Shown here piece by piece: positions 24,586-32,781 of a stretch of DNA of 64,000 bases. Numbering within the stretch: the first letter of the stretch is position 1; every line of letters begins with the position of its first letter. Source of the DNA: Hyphomicrobiales bacterium (GTDB lineage Bacteria > Pseudomonadota > Alphaproteobacteria > Rhizobiales > Phreatobacteraceae); the NCBI GenBank assembly GCA_017304475.1, contig JAFKKV010000010.1:248001-312000 (forward strand), written 5' to 3'. Below the pieces are notes generated by a model, which did no database searches, had not been told where the DNA came from, and was given only the letters and a program-made list of their open reading frames with translations. Made by a program: the position numbers and the translations under genes.

Positions 24586-26022
24586 TCAGGCTTCGCCGCG
24601 GCGCTGCCTGAGATAGGCGAGCCGGCCGACCAGCGCGCTGCGCACGCCGGCCAGATCGATCAGCAGCGCCACGCCGGCATAGAGCCCGACCCCGGTCACG
24701 ATGCTCATGGCAAGACCCAGAATGCTGTCCTCGGGATCGCTCCATTCGATCAGCGCGGTCGGAACCGCCATGACCACCACCGCGGCGACCACCTTGACGA
24801 TCGGGCGCCAGGCGAACGGCAGGGGGTGGGCCTGGCGCGACAGGAGATAGCCGACGACCACGCCGGCGGCTTCCGCGAGGACCAGCGAAAAGGCCGCGCC
24901 CTTCAGGCCGAACGGGCCGACCAGCAGCATCATGGCCACGACATTCACCGTCAGGATCGCGGTGCCATGCGCCACCATCAGTTTCGGCTTCTTGGCGAGA
25001 TGGAAGCTGACCTGGACGAATTGCTGGGAAATGGTCTGGAACAGCCAGGCGAAAACCAGGATCGGAATCAGGCTTGCCGCGGTGGCGCGGAATTCCGGCC
25101 CGAGGATGAGGGCGGCGAGGTGCGGCGCGACAATGGCGAGGCCGACCACCGCCGGCATGACGACGGCGAGCAGCAGCTCGCCGCTCTTGGTCAGATGGGC
25201 ATCGACCGCCGCCGGGCCGTCCTCGGCGAGCGAGCGGATCGCCAGCGGCACGACGGCCGAGGCGACCGACAGGGCCGGGAACAGGATGATCTGGCGCGTC
25301 AGGTCCGCCGCAGCCCCATAGATGCCGGCGGCGTGGTCGCCGAGCAGATAGGCGACCAGCAGGCGGTCGAGCGCGGAATGCAGGGCAAAAACCCCACCCG
25401 AGAGGGCCATCGGCACGCCGAAACGCAGCATCTCGGCGAAGACCGGCCGGTTGAACGGCTTCAGCGGCGCGCGCCAGATCGCCCCGGAGAAAAGCAGCGC
25501 GGTGGCGAGATAGGCCCCCGCCACACCCACCACCAGGCCGAAACCGCCATAGCCGAGATGGACCAATGTCAGCGACAGGCAGATGGCGATGACCGCACGG
25601 ACGATGGCGGCCCGCATATAGGCGCCCGCTTGAAGCCGGGCGCGCAGGATCTCCTGGCCGAGTTCGAACAGGCCGAGCGCCAGCGCCAGCATGATCGCCG
25701 CGGCGGCCCGTTCGATCGGCACGCCGACCACATAGGCCGTGACCGCGAAGACCACCGGCGTCGACGCGACCGAAACGCCATAGGCGATCAGCGCGGTCAG
25801 CCGGATATCGACCTTGTCGCCCTCCGACTGGAAGCGCAGGACCGACAGCCTGACCCAGGTGAACAGCAGCGCCGAGACGATGCCGGCAATCCCCATGCCG
25901 ACGACGTAGAAGCCGTATTCCGTCGGCGTCAGCAGCCGGGTGAACAGGACGACCGACAGAAAGCCGAGCGCGGCCGACGTGCCGTGGGCGATCATATAGG
26001 TGGAGGTCTGGCGGATCAGCAT
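24586..26022 (-). CDS. Wzx-type polysaccharide flippase (MATE/MOP superfamily)
   Basis: A 478-residue integral membrane protein with about twelve to fourteen hydrophobic segments from start to end. N-terminal YMIAHGTSAALGFLSVVLFTR with LLTPTEYGFYVVG is the polysaccharide synthesis protein signature, and the repeated half begins LRFGVPMALSGGVFAL. It should move undecaprenyl-linked repeat units across the inner membrane. Its ATG overlaps the stop of the upstream GH10 gene (TGATG), so the two are co-translated. The C-terminal tail is short and basic (RLAYLRQRRGEA). Confidence 0.9.
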   Translation of the reverse strand: MLIRQTSTYMIAHGTSAALGFLSVVLFTRLLTPTEYGFYVVGMGIAGIVSALLFTWVRLSVLRFQSEGDKVDIRLTALIAYGVSVASTPVVFAVTAYVVGVPIERAAAAIMLALALGLFELGQEILRARLQAGAYMRAAIVRAVIAICLSLTLVHLGYGGFGLVVGVAGAYLATALLFSGAIWRAPLKPFNRPVFAEMLRFGVPMALSGGVFALHSALDRLLVAYLLGDHAAGIYGAAADLTRQIILFPALSVASAVVPLAIRSLAEDGPAAVDAHLTKSGELLLAVVMPAVVGLAIVAPHLAALILGPEFRATAASLIPILVFAWLFQTISQQFVQVSFHLAKKPKLMVAHGTAILTVNVVAMMLLVGPFGLKGAAFSLVLAEAAGVVVGYLLSRQAHPLPFAWRPIVKVVAAVVVMAVPTALIEWSDPEDSILGLAMSIVTGVGLYAGVALLIDLAGVRSALVGRLAYLRQRRGEA

Positions 26023-27128
26023 CAGCGCGAGCCCTGGCCGAAATGTTCGAGCACCCGCATCAGCGGTTTCGGCCGGTAGCCGTCGTCCAGCGGCAAAGGC
26101 CTGTTCGCCAGCCCGTCGCTGCGTTTGAACCAGATCGGCACCCAGGTGTATTTGTCCGTGATGCCCCAGGTGAGCACCGCCGCCGGCCTTGCCGCGGCAT
26201 GGATCGCGCGCAGGAAATCATAGGCGCGCGCGGCGACCAGCATGTCGCGCAGTTCGGGCCGGCCCGGCAGCTTGTCGTCGACCACGTCCAGTTCGGTCAC
26301 CAGCACTTCGAGCCCGAGGGAGCGCATTTCCGAAACGAAGGCCGACAGCCCCTCCATATCGATGGCGAGGTCGCCGCGCAGGTGGCCCTGCAGGCCGACC
26401 GCGTGAAGCGGCACGTTGCGCAGCTTCAGATCGCGCACGAGCCTGAGCAGGGCGTCGCGCTTGTGGCGGAAGCGGTCGCCGACAAATTCGATGTCGAATT
26501 CGTTGATGACCAGCTTCGCCTCGGGGTCGGCCCGGGCGGCGGTGCGCAGCGCCAGCGCGATATGGCTTTCGCCGAGCCGCTGTTGCCAGATCGACGGTCG
26601 GATGTCGGATCGGCTGGACGGATCGTCGGGGATCGGTTCGTTGATCACGTCCCAGCTCTTGATGCGGCCGCGATAGCGGCCCACGACCGTTTCGATATGG
26701 CGCACCAGCTCGCGTTCGGCCTCGGCCGCGCTGGCGATCGTCTTGGTCCAGTCCGGCATCGCGCCGTACCAGACCAAGGTATGGCCGCGCAGCTCCATGC
26801 CGTTCTCGGTCGCGAAAGCCAGTTGCATGTCGGCCTGGTCGAAGACGAAGCGGTCGCGCGAGGGGCGCAGATCGAACCATTTCAATCCGCCCTCGCCCAC
26901 CACCTGGCGGCAATGCCTGACGATGGCGGCGCGATAGTCCGGTTCGTCGGCCAGCGGCCCGTCGCGTAGCGCCGCGCCGAACGGAAACAGCCATTGCGAC
27001 GGCGGGCGCAGCGCCGCCTGGGCCGCAGCCGGCGTCGCCAGCAGCGTCCCCAATGGGGACGCCGCGCTCACGGATAGTCCGCAAGCGGCCTTCAGGGCCG
27101 TTAAAAGGGTCTCGCGTCGGGACAGCAT
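26022..27128 (-). CDS. Exported GH10 endo-1,4-beta-xylanase-like glycanase
   Basis: A 368-residue enzyme. Residues 1-38 form an export signal, with SRRETLLT (twin-arginine-like) then a hydrophobic run ending ATPAAAQA. The GH10 barrel has HTLVWYGAMPDW (116-127), acid/base Glu164 in WDVINEP, INEFDIEF, HAVGLQGHL, and nucleophile Glu279 in VTELDV. The C-terminal WGITDKYTW aromatic motif is complete. The start at 27128 is preferred over an upstream one at 27182. Coupled with a flippase gene in an exopolysaccharide locus, it more likely trims the cell's own polymer than digests plant xylan. Confidence 0.9.
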   Translation of the reverse strand: MLSRRETLLTALKAACGLSVSAASPLGTLLATPAAAQAALRPPSQWLFPFGAALRDGPLADEPDYRAAIVRHCRQVVGEGGLKWFDLRPSRDRFVFDQADMQLAFATENGMELRGHTLVWYGAMPDWTKTIASAAEAERELVRHIETVVGRYRGRIKSWDVINEPIPDDPSSRSDIRPSIWQQRLGESHIALALRTAARADPEAKLVINEFDIEFVGDRFRHKRDALLRLVRDLKLRNVPLHAVGLQGHLRGDLAIDMEGLSAFVSEMRSLGLEVLVTELDVVDDKLPGRPELRDMLVAARAYDFLRAIHAAARPAAVLTWGITDKYTWVPIWFKRSDGLANRPLPLDDGYRPKPLMRVLEHFGQGSR

Positions 27129-27423
27129 GGATACCTCGACCCTGGCTACGCAAGGGCTATGCCTGGTCCGGTTGGCCGGCAAGGCCGGTGGCTGCGCGCC
27201 GCTGCGATATCCTCGGAATGCTGAACCAAGGATGACCGGCCAAACCAGGCGCGGCAGCTGCTTCCCGCGAAAAACCGGCCGGTTTGACCGCTATGCGACC
27301 CATGCGGCATATCGACGCCGCGCCCGAAATCGCATTACAACGAACCGATGAAATCGATTTCTTCAGGCGACGCAGATATCAGGCGTTCAGGCTGAAGCAG
27401 CAGCCGACAGCGAGGGACCAGAC
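27129..27423. other. Divergent intergenic region, GH10 / quinone oxidoreductase
   Basis: A 295-base region between divergent genes that should hold two promoters. Two perfect palindromes lie in it: AAACCGGCCGGTTT at 27272-27285 and GAAATCGATTTC at 27350-27361. Either could bind a regulator; neither is followed by a T run. No gene is seen. Confidence 0.4.
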
Positions 27424-28398
27424 ATGGTGAAGGCGATCCGTATCCATAAACCCGGCGGTCCGGATGCCATGGTCTATGAAGACGTATCCCTTAAACCCCC
27501 GGGTCCGGGCGAGGCCTATATCCGCCAGACCGCTGTCGGGGTGAACTTCATCGACATCTACCAGCGCTCCGGGGTCTATGCGATGCCGAGCCTGCCGCAC
27601 GGCATCGGCATGGAGGCAGCCGGCGTGGTCGAGGCGATCGGCCCGGGCGTCACCGAGGTGACGGTCGGCGACCGGGTCGCCTATGCTGGTGGGCCTCCGG
27701 GCGCCTATGCCGAAAAGCGGCTCATTCCGGCGGCGACGCTGGTCAAGGTGCCGAAGGCGATCGACGACAAGACCGCGGCCGCGATCATGCTGCAGGGCAT
27801 GACCGCACGCTATCTCCTGAAGCAGACCTATCACGTCAAGAAGGGTGATTACGTGCTGATCCATGCGGCCGCCGGCGGCATGGGCCTGTGGCTGTGCCAA
27901 TGGGCCAAGGCGCTGGGCGCGATCGTCATCGGCACGACCTCGACCGAGGACAAGGCGAAACTCGCCAAGAAGAACGGCTGCCAATATCCGATCCTCTACA
28001 CCAAGGAGGATTTCGTCGCCCGGGTGAAGGAGATCACCGGCGGCAAGGGCGTCCAGGTGGTCTATGACGGCGTCGGCAAGGATACCTTCCTGAAATCGCT
28101 GGAATGCCTCGCGGTGCGCGGCCACCTCGTCCTGTTCGGCGCGGCATCCGGCGCGCCCGATCCGATTGCTCCCGGCGCGCTCGCCGCCAAGTCGGCCTCG
28201 CTGACCCGCCCGACGCTGTTCCACTATGTGGCCGCGCGCAAGGACCTGCTGGCCAATGCCAAGGACGTCTTCGAGGTCGTCAAGAACGGCACGGTCAAGA
28301 TCCAGAAACCCAAGGAGTATGGGCTGAAGCAGGTGGCGCACGCCCATGCCGACCTGACCGGCCGCAAGACCACCGGCTCGATGATCCTCATCCCCTGA
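27424..28398 (+). CDS. NADPH:quinone oxidoreductase, zinc-independent MDR type
   Basis: A 324-residue medium-chain dehydrogenase/reductase of the QorA group. N-terminal GroES-like domain holds GVNFIDIYQRSGVY and LPHGIGMEAAGVV; the Rossmann domain has VLIHAAAGGMGLWLCQWAKALGA (about 142-164), the AxxGxxG NADPH motif, and VVYDGVGKDTF. It lacks the zinc-ligand cysteines of alcohol dehydrogenases, as expected for quinone reductases. It would reduce quinones with NADPH, commonly in oxidative-stress defence. A strong terminator follows at once, so the gene appears to end its unit. Confidence 0.92.
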   Translation: MVKAIRIHKPGGPDAMVYEDVSLKPPGPGEAYIRQTAVGVNFIDIYQRSGVYAMPSLPHGIGMEAAGVVEAIGPGVTEVTVGDRVAYAGGPPGAYAEKRLIPAATLVKVPKAIDDKTAAAIMLQGMTARYLLKQTYHVKKGDYVLIHAAAGGMGLWLCQWAKALGAIVIGTTSTEDKAKLAKKNGCQYPILYTKEDFVARVKEITGGKGVQVVYDGVGKDTFLKSLECLAVRGHLVLFGAASGAPDPIAPGALAAKSASLTRPTLFHYVAARKDLLANAKDVFEVVKNGTVKIQKPKEYGLKQVAHAHADLTGRKTTGSMILIP

Positions 28399-28414
28399 CC
28401 ATGACCCGAGACGA

Positions 28415-28448
28415 AAAAAACGCCCCGCCGGCCGGCGGGGCGTTTTTT
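28415..28448. terminator. Bidirectional rho-independent terminator
   Basis: CGCCCCGCCGG and CCGGCGGGGCG form a perfect 22-base palindrome flanked by six A and six T. It lies between convergent genes, ends of qor-like and TMEM43-like, and can serve both strands. Confidence 0.92.
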
Positions 28449-28461
28449 GTTGCTTGGGCGT

Positions 28462-29949
28462 TCAGCGCGCGCCGTTGCGGCCGCCGAGCGACGACGGCAC
28501 GTCGAGGAAGGACGCGGGCGCTGCCTGCGGCGAGGCCGGATAGGCCTGGGGCTGCGGATAGCCGGGCTGCGGCGGATAGCCGGGCTGTGGCGCAGGATAG
28601 GCTCCCGCCGGCGCCGAGGCGTTCGCCGGATAGGGCTGGGCCGGATAACCTTGTCCCGGATAGGCTTGGCCCGGATAGGGCTGAGCGGCGTAGCCAGCCT
28701 GCGGTACGGGGGCGGCTGCGGCCTTGGCGGCCCGCCGGCTCTGGCCGAGCATGCGCAGGCCATAGGCGCCGGCAATTCCCACGCCGATCAGCACGATCGA
28801 CATGACCGGCCGGTGCCAGAACCAGGCCAGTGCGATCACCGGCAGGTAAACGACGAGCGTCAGGGCAAGCGCCACCAGTCCGGCGCCGGCCGCCATGGCG
28901 CTGCCGAGGATCGGAATGATGTCGGCGAGAATGACGAAGGGGCGGAACACCAGGAACCAGCCGATCCACATCACCAGCAGCGCCACGGCGCGCAGGATCC
29001 AGGTGATCGTGCTGTTCGCCTCCTGGGCATGGGTGAACATTTCGGCCGAGCTCTTCGTGCCGGTCTCACCGAGAAAAACCTCCCGGCCATTGCCGGCGAC
29101 ATAGGCGGTCAGCCCATGGCCGATCTGACGGCCGACGACGCTGACCGCGCCTTCCGGCAGGATCGAATAGCTGATGCGGATATCGCCGATGCGCGGGTTT
29201 GCCGGATCGTCGCCGACATAGACCGAGCCGTCGGAGAGGCGCGTGCGATTGCCGAAGCGCGCGGCGAAAGGCTGCAGCGCATCGGCGGTCACGGCGAAGC
29301 TGCGCTCGGCGCCCTTGCCGAACAGGCCGATGACCCGGTCGTCGGCGCGGAACGCCCCGAGCGTCGCGTTCGGCGCCGTCTGGCTGCGGCCGGCGATCGG
29401 CATGCGCGGGTTCGAATGGCTGTCGCGCTGGCGGAACCTGGAGGAATCGATCGACCGATCCGACCACACCTGCTCATAGGAATAGGTCGTGGTGCGGGTC
29501 TGCGAGCCGCCGGTATTGCTGCGGCTCTCGGTCTTCTGTTCCTCTTTCCATTGATACATCTCGACCCGGCGCTCCAGCCTGATCGCCTGGGTCCGGATCT
29601 GGAACTCCTCGTCGGCCAGCGCCGCGCCCGCGCGCAGGTCGCCGGTCAGGTGGACCAGGCGGCCCTCGTTCGCCGGATCGACCCGGGTCGCGGGAACGCT
29701 GATCGCGGCAGCCGCGCCCTCGTTCAGGGCGCGCGCGGTGCCGATCGCCCGTCCCTCGTTCCAGAACACGCCCCAGATGGTGGCGCCGACCAGCGCGAGG
29801 CCGATGAGAATGCCGACCAGCGACTGCATGAGCCGCTGAAAGAAGCCGACATTTTCCGTCGTGCTGTCGCCGTCCTGTGAGCCCGAAGCGTCGCCATCCG
29901 CCCCGGTGGAAGCGGTGGACGACCAGTCATTGTCCGAATCCATGCTCAT
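28462..29949 (-). CDS. TMEM43-family membrane protein with Pro/Tyr-rich tail
   Basis: A 495-residue protein. A membrane segment at about residues 37-60 (LMQSLVGILIGLALVGATIWG) leads into FWNEGRAIGTARALNEG, the TMEM43 (DUF1625) start, and three to four more membrane segments at about 315-410. The C-terminal 75 residues are a low-complexity repeat of PYPGQ, YPAQP and PGYPPQ units. The start at 29949 has a GAGGGGA ribosome binding site. Bacterial function is unknown; the eukaryotic relative sits in ER and nuclear membranes. It is a single-gene unit ended by the shared terminator. Confidence 0.85.
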   Translation of the reverse strand: MSMDSDNDWSSTASTGADGDASGSQDGDSTTENVGFFQRLMQSLVGILIGLALVGATIWGVFWNEGRAIGTARALNEGAAAAISVPATRVDPANEGRLVHLTGDLRAGAALADEEFQIRTQAIRLERRVEMYQWKEEQKTESRSNTGGSQTRTTTYSYEQVWSDRSIDSSRFRQRDSHSNPRMPIAGRSQTAPNATLGAFRADDRVIGLFGKGAERSFAVTADALQPFAARFGNRTRLSDGSVYVGDDPANPRIGDIRISYSILPEGAVSVVGRQIGHGLTAYVAGNGREVFLGETGTKSSAEMFTHAQEANSTITWILRAVALLVMWIGWFLVFRPFVILADIIPILGSAMAAGAGLVALALTLVVYLPVIALAWFWHRPVMSIVLIGVGIAGAYGLRMLGQSRRAAKAAAAPVPQAGYAAQPYPGQAYPGQGYPAQPYPANASAPAGAYPAPQPGYPPQPGYPQPQAYPASPQAAPASFLDVPSSLGGRNGAR

Positions 29950-30039
29950 GGAGATCCCCTCTGAAAGCAGCGACGCGATGTCGCATGTCACTGTTTCAGC
30001 GGGACGGCACTCCGTCTTTCCGATGTTTCGCGCCGATAC

Positions 30040-30759
30040 TCAGGGAGCGGCGATCAGCCGGTAGCCGATGCCCCGCACCGTCTGCAGGTGGATCGGATTG
30101 GCCGGGTTGATCTCGATCTTGCGCCGCAGCCGGTTGACCTGCACGTCGACGGTGCGCTCATTGATGTCGCCCCCCGGCGCCGCCAGGTCGAAGCGCGGCA
30201 CGGTCTCGCCGGGCTTCACCGCCAGCACGCGCAGCATCTCCTTCTCGCGATCGGTCAACCGCACGATCTCCTCGCCCCGGCGCAGTTCGAGGCGACCGAG
30301 ATGGAAATGGAAATCGCCGAAGCGCACGGACTCCACGACCGGCTGCGGTGTCGGCATGGCGCGCCGCAGGATGCCGCCGATCCTGAGCAGCAATTCGCGC
30401 GGCTCGAAGGGCTTGGGCAGGTAGTCGTCGGCTCCGATCTCGAGCCCGGTGATCCGGTCGGAGGGATCCGAGCGCGCGGTCAGCATCAGGATCGGGACCG
30501 CCGCCGCCTGTTCGGTCTTGCCCGCGCGGATCGCCCTGGCCAGGTCGAAACCGGTCTCGCCCGGCATCATCACGTCGAGGATCAGGAGATCGAAGCTCAG
30601 CCCGTCCAGCCGTGCCCGCGCCGCCGCCGCATGTTCGGCTGTTGTCACCCGGTAGCCGTTATTGTTCAGATAGCGCGCCAGCGTCTGCCGGATCACCCGG
30701 TCGTCGTCCACGACGAGCAGGTGGTGGGCATCGTCCGGCAAGGCTTTGGCAGGCGGCAT
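30040..30759 (-). CDS. petR: OmpR-family response regulator, PetR-like
   Basis: A 239-residue two-domain regulator. The receiver domain has VVDDDRVIRQ (acidic pocket), LLILDVMMPGETGFD with the phospho-accepting Asp, LTARSD and a YLPKPFEP Lys. The C-terminal winged helix includes LTDREKEMLRVLA and NERTVDVQVNRLRRKIE, ending RGIGYRL. The MarR-type gene ends 3 bases upstream, the same order as petP-petR of Rhodobacter capsulatus, where the pair affects cytochrome bc1 and c2 gene expression. No histidine kinase gene lies beside it. Assignment to PetR rests on this pairing. Confidence 0.85.
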   Translation of the reverse strand: MPPAKALPDDAHHLLVVDDDRVIRQTLARYLNNNGYRVTTAEHAAAARARLDGLSFDLLILDVMMPGETGFDLARAIRAGKTEQAAAVPILMLTARSDPSDRITGLEIGADDYLPKPFEPRELLLRIGGILRRAMPTPQPVVESVRFGDFHFHLGRLELRRGEEIVRLTDREKEMLRVLAVKPGETVPRFDLAAPGGDINERTVDVQVNRLRRKIEINPANPIHLQTVRGIGYRLIAAP

Positions 30760-30762
30760 CGC

Positions 30763-31320
30763 TCAGCGCTCCCTGGCCCGCGCGGCGACGCGGTCGGCCT
30801 TGGTGATCAGGCGCGTCACGTCCTCGCGCGCCTCCGGGTCAATCATCGCGAACAGGAAGCGCACCGCGGCGTCGCGCGACGTTCCGGAACCGGCGATGGC
30901 GCGCGCGAAGCGCTCGGTCTGCAGGCGCGACAGTTCGAGCGCCAGCGCGCGGCCCTTGTCGGTGACCGTCAGCAGCCGCTGGCGCCGGTCGACCTGGCCT
31001 TCCTTCTGCAGAATGAAGCCCTGCTCGACCAGTTCGCGCAGAACCCGCGCCAGGCTCTGCTTGGTGATCTTCAGAATGTCGAGCAGATCTGCCACGCGAA
31101 TTTCGGGATGGCGGAACACGAAGTGCAGGACCCGGTGGTGGGCGCGGCCGAAATTGAACCGCTCGAGCACATGGTCGGGATCCCCGACGAAATCGCGATA
31201 AGCGAAGAACATCAACTCGATCAGGTCATAGGCCGGCTCGCGGCCGCCCGCCTCCGGGCCGCCCCCGGCTGGACCCGACGATTGCCGGCGCGCCGCCGGT
31301 GAGACATTTATGTCAGCCAT
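30763..31320 (-). CDS. petP: MarR-family regulator, PetP-like
   Basis: A 185-residue regulator. The winged helix is visible in HRVLHFVFRHPEIRVADLLDILKITKQSLARVLRELVEQGF, followed by the wing with DRRQRLLTVTDKG, then dimer helices. A Gly/Pro/Ala-rich N-terminal tail of about 28 residues precedes the domain. A 21-base palindrome covers its start codon, suggesting autoregulation and control of the divergent ilvE. It is in one unit with the PetR-like gene. Confidence 0.85.
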   Translation of the reverse strand: MADINVSPAARRQSSGPAGGGPEAGGREPAYDLIELMFFAYRDFVGDPDHVLERFNFGRAHHRVLHFVFRHPEIRVADLLDILKITKQSLARVLRELVEQGFILQKEGQVDRRQRLLTVTDKGRALALELSRLQTERFARAIAGSGTSRDAAVRFLFAMIDPEAREDVTRLITKADRVAARARER

Positions 31321-31329
31321 GTTGACATA
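31309..31329. promoter_or_regulatory. Palindromic operator-like site over the petP start
   Basis: TATGTCA and TGACATA form perfect 7-base arms about a 7-base spacer, spanning the petP ATG. The right arm contains TTGACA (31322-31327), which could be the -35 box of the ilvE promoter. Geometry fits a MarR dimer. Confidence 0.5.
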
Positions 31330-31514
31330 TTCGATGCCGATTGTTACTCATTTGCCCGCAATCACGAAACGATCGTACCAAATCGGCCTTTGGCCCTGGC
31401 AAGAATCGTCCCTTGACGACGACGCGTTCCACGCGAGGTTAGCCGGACGCGGGCCGCTTCGCAAAAGCGCAATCGGGCCAGGCAGCGCCGGCACAGTAGC
31501 AGGAGGATAGACGC

Positions 31515-32396
31515 ATGACCCTCATCCCGTTCCATGACCGCGACGGCTTCATCTGGATGGACGGCAAGCTGGTTCCCTGGCGCGACGCCCAGATTCACGT
31601 GCTGACCCACGGGCTGCACTACGGCTCCTGCGTATTCGAGGGTGAGCGGGCCTATGGCGGCACCATCTACAAGTCGACCGAGCACTCGGAGCGCCTGCGC
31701 AAATCCGCCAAACTGCTGGATTTCGAGATCCCCTTCTCGGTTGCCGAGATCGATGCCGCCAAGAAGGCGACCCTCGCGGCCAATGGCCAGGTCGACGCCT
31801 ATGTCCGGCCGGTCGCCTGGCGCGGCTCGGAAATGATGGGCGTCTCGGCCCAGGACAACACCATTCACCTGGCCATCGCGAGCTGGGTCTGGCCGAGCTA
31901 TTTCGATCCGGCGACCAAGATGAAGGGCATCCGCATGGACATGGCGGATTACCGCCGCCCTGATCCGGCGACCGCGCCTTCGACCTCGAAGGCGGCCGGC
32001 CTCTACATGATCTGCACGATCTCCAAGCATCGGGCCGAGAAGAAGGGTTACGCCGACGCGCTCATGCTCGACTGGCAGGGCCGCGTGGCCGAATGCACCG
32101 GCGCCAATGTGTTCTTCATCAAGGACGGCCAGGTGCATACGCCGAAGGCCGACTGCTTCCTCGACGGCATCACCCGGCGCACCGTCATCGACCTGTGCAA
32201 GACGCGCGGCTTCGAGGTGATCGAGCGGCGGATCATGCCGGAGGAGCTTTCGAGCTTCAACGAATGCTTCATCACCGGCACGGCCGCCGAGGTGACGCCG
32301 GTCTCGGAGATCGGCCCCTACCGCTTCACGCCCGGCAACATGTCGAAGACGATCATGGAAGACTATTCGGCCGAGGTCCTGCCCAAGGCCGTCTGA
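31515..32396 (+). CDS. ilvE: Branched-chain amino acid aminotransferase
   Basis: A 293-residue fold-type IV PLP enzyme that makes or breaks valine, leucine and isoleucine. Family motifs are THGLHYGSCVFEGERAY (31-47), RPVAWRG, and STSKAAGLYM, where Lys159 is the PLP Schiff-base lysine. EVIERRIMPEEL and ITGTAAEVTPV at the C-terminal side bind the PLP phosphate and close the site. Length and spacing are standard. It is divergent from petP; that arrangement is common in Hyphomicrobiales. The gap of 194 bases holds the candidate operator at its far end. Confidence 0.95.
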   Translation: MTLIPFHDRDGFIWMDGKLVPWRDAQIHVLTHGLHYGSCVFEGERAYGGTIYKSTEHSERLRKSAKLLDFEIPFSVAEIDAAKKATLAANGQVDAYVRPVAWRGSEMMGVSAQDNTIHLAIASWVWPSYFDPATKMKGIRMDMADYRRPDPATAPSTSKAAGLYMICTISKHRAEKKGYADALMLDWQGRVAECTGANVFFIKDGQVHTPKADCFLDGITRRTVIDLCKTRGFEVIERRIMPEELSSFNECFITGTAAEVTPVSEIGPYRFTPGNMSKTIMEDYSAEVLPKAV

Positions 32397-32412
32397 CCGG
32401 GACCGGTCGCGA

Positions 32413-32772
32413 TCAGAACAGCCGGCCCCCGAGCGGAACATCCTGCTCGGGGGTCAGAAGCACGACTTCCCCGGTCCCGTCGGGCACGCCGAGGGTGAGC
32501 ACCTCCGACATGAACTTGCCGATCTGGCGGGGCGGGAAATTGACCACCGCCAGCACCTGCCGGCCGACCAGGCTGTCCGGGGCGTAATATTTGGTGATCT
32601 GGGCCGAGGACTTCTTCCGGCCGATCTCGCCGCCGAAATCGATGACCAGCTTGAACGCCGGCTTGCGCGCCTCCGGATAGGGCTCGGCCTCGACGATCCT
32701 GCCGACCCGGATATCCACTTTCAGGAAATCGTCGAAGGAAATCGGGCCGGCCGGCTCATGTGCATTCATCAT
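32413..32772 (-). CDS. csaA: CsaA-like tRNA-binding/chaperone protein
   Basis: A 119-residue protein that is a single EMAPII/tRNA-binding OB fold: DFLKVDIRVGRIVEAEPYP at residues 15-33, then FKLVIDFGGEIGRKKSSAQIT and QVLAVVNFPPRQIG. This is the complete length of CsaA, a dimer reported as an export-related chaperone and tRNA binder. A 9-bp GC hairpin lies in its 3' coding end at 32426-32453 and may terminate convergent ilvE transcription. It follows a TetR gene by 9 bases and is probably in its operon. Confidence 0.9.
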   Translation of the reverse strand: MMNAHEPAGPISFDDFLKVDIRVGRIVEAEPYPEARKPAFKLVIDFGGEIGRKKSSAQITKYYAPDSLVGRQVLAVVNFPPRQIGKFMSEVLTLGVPDGTGEVVLLTPEQDVPLGGRLF

Positions 32773-32781
32773 TCTGTCCGT

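Noticed and set aside
32426..32453. 9-bp GC hairpin between ilvE and csaA ends
   Set aside because: It is inside the csaA coding end and lacks a T run, so it is mentioned only as a possible help in ilvE termination, not called a terminator.
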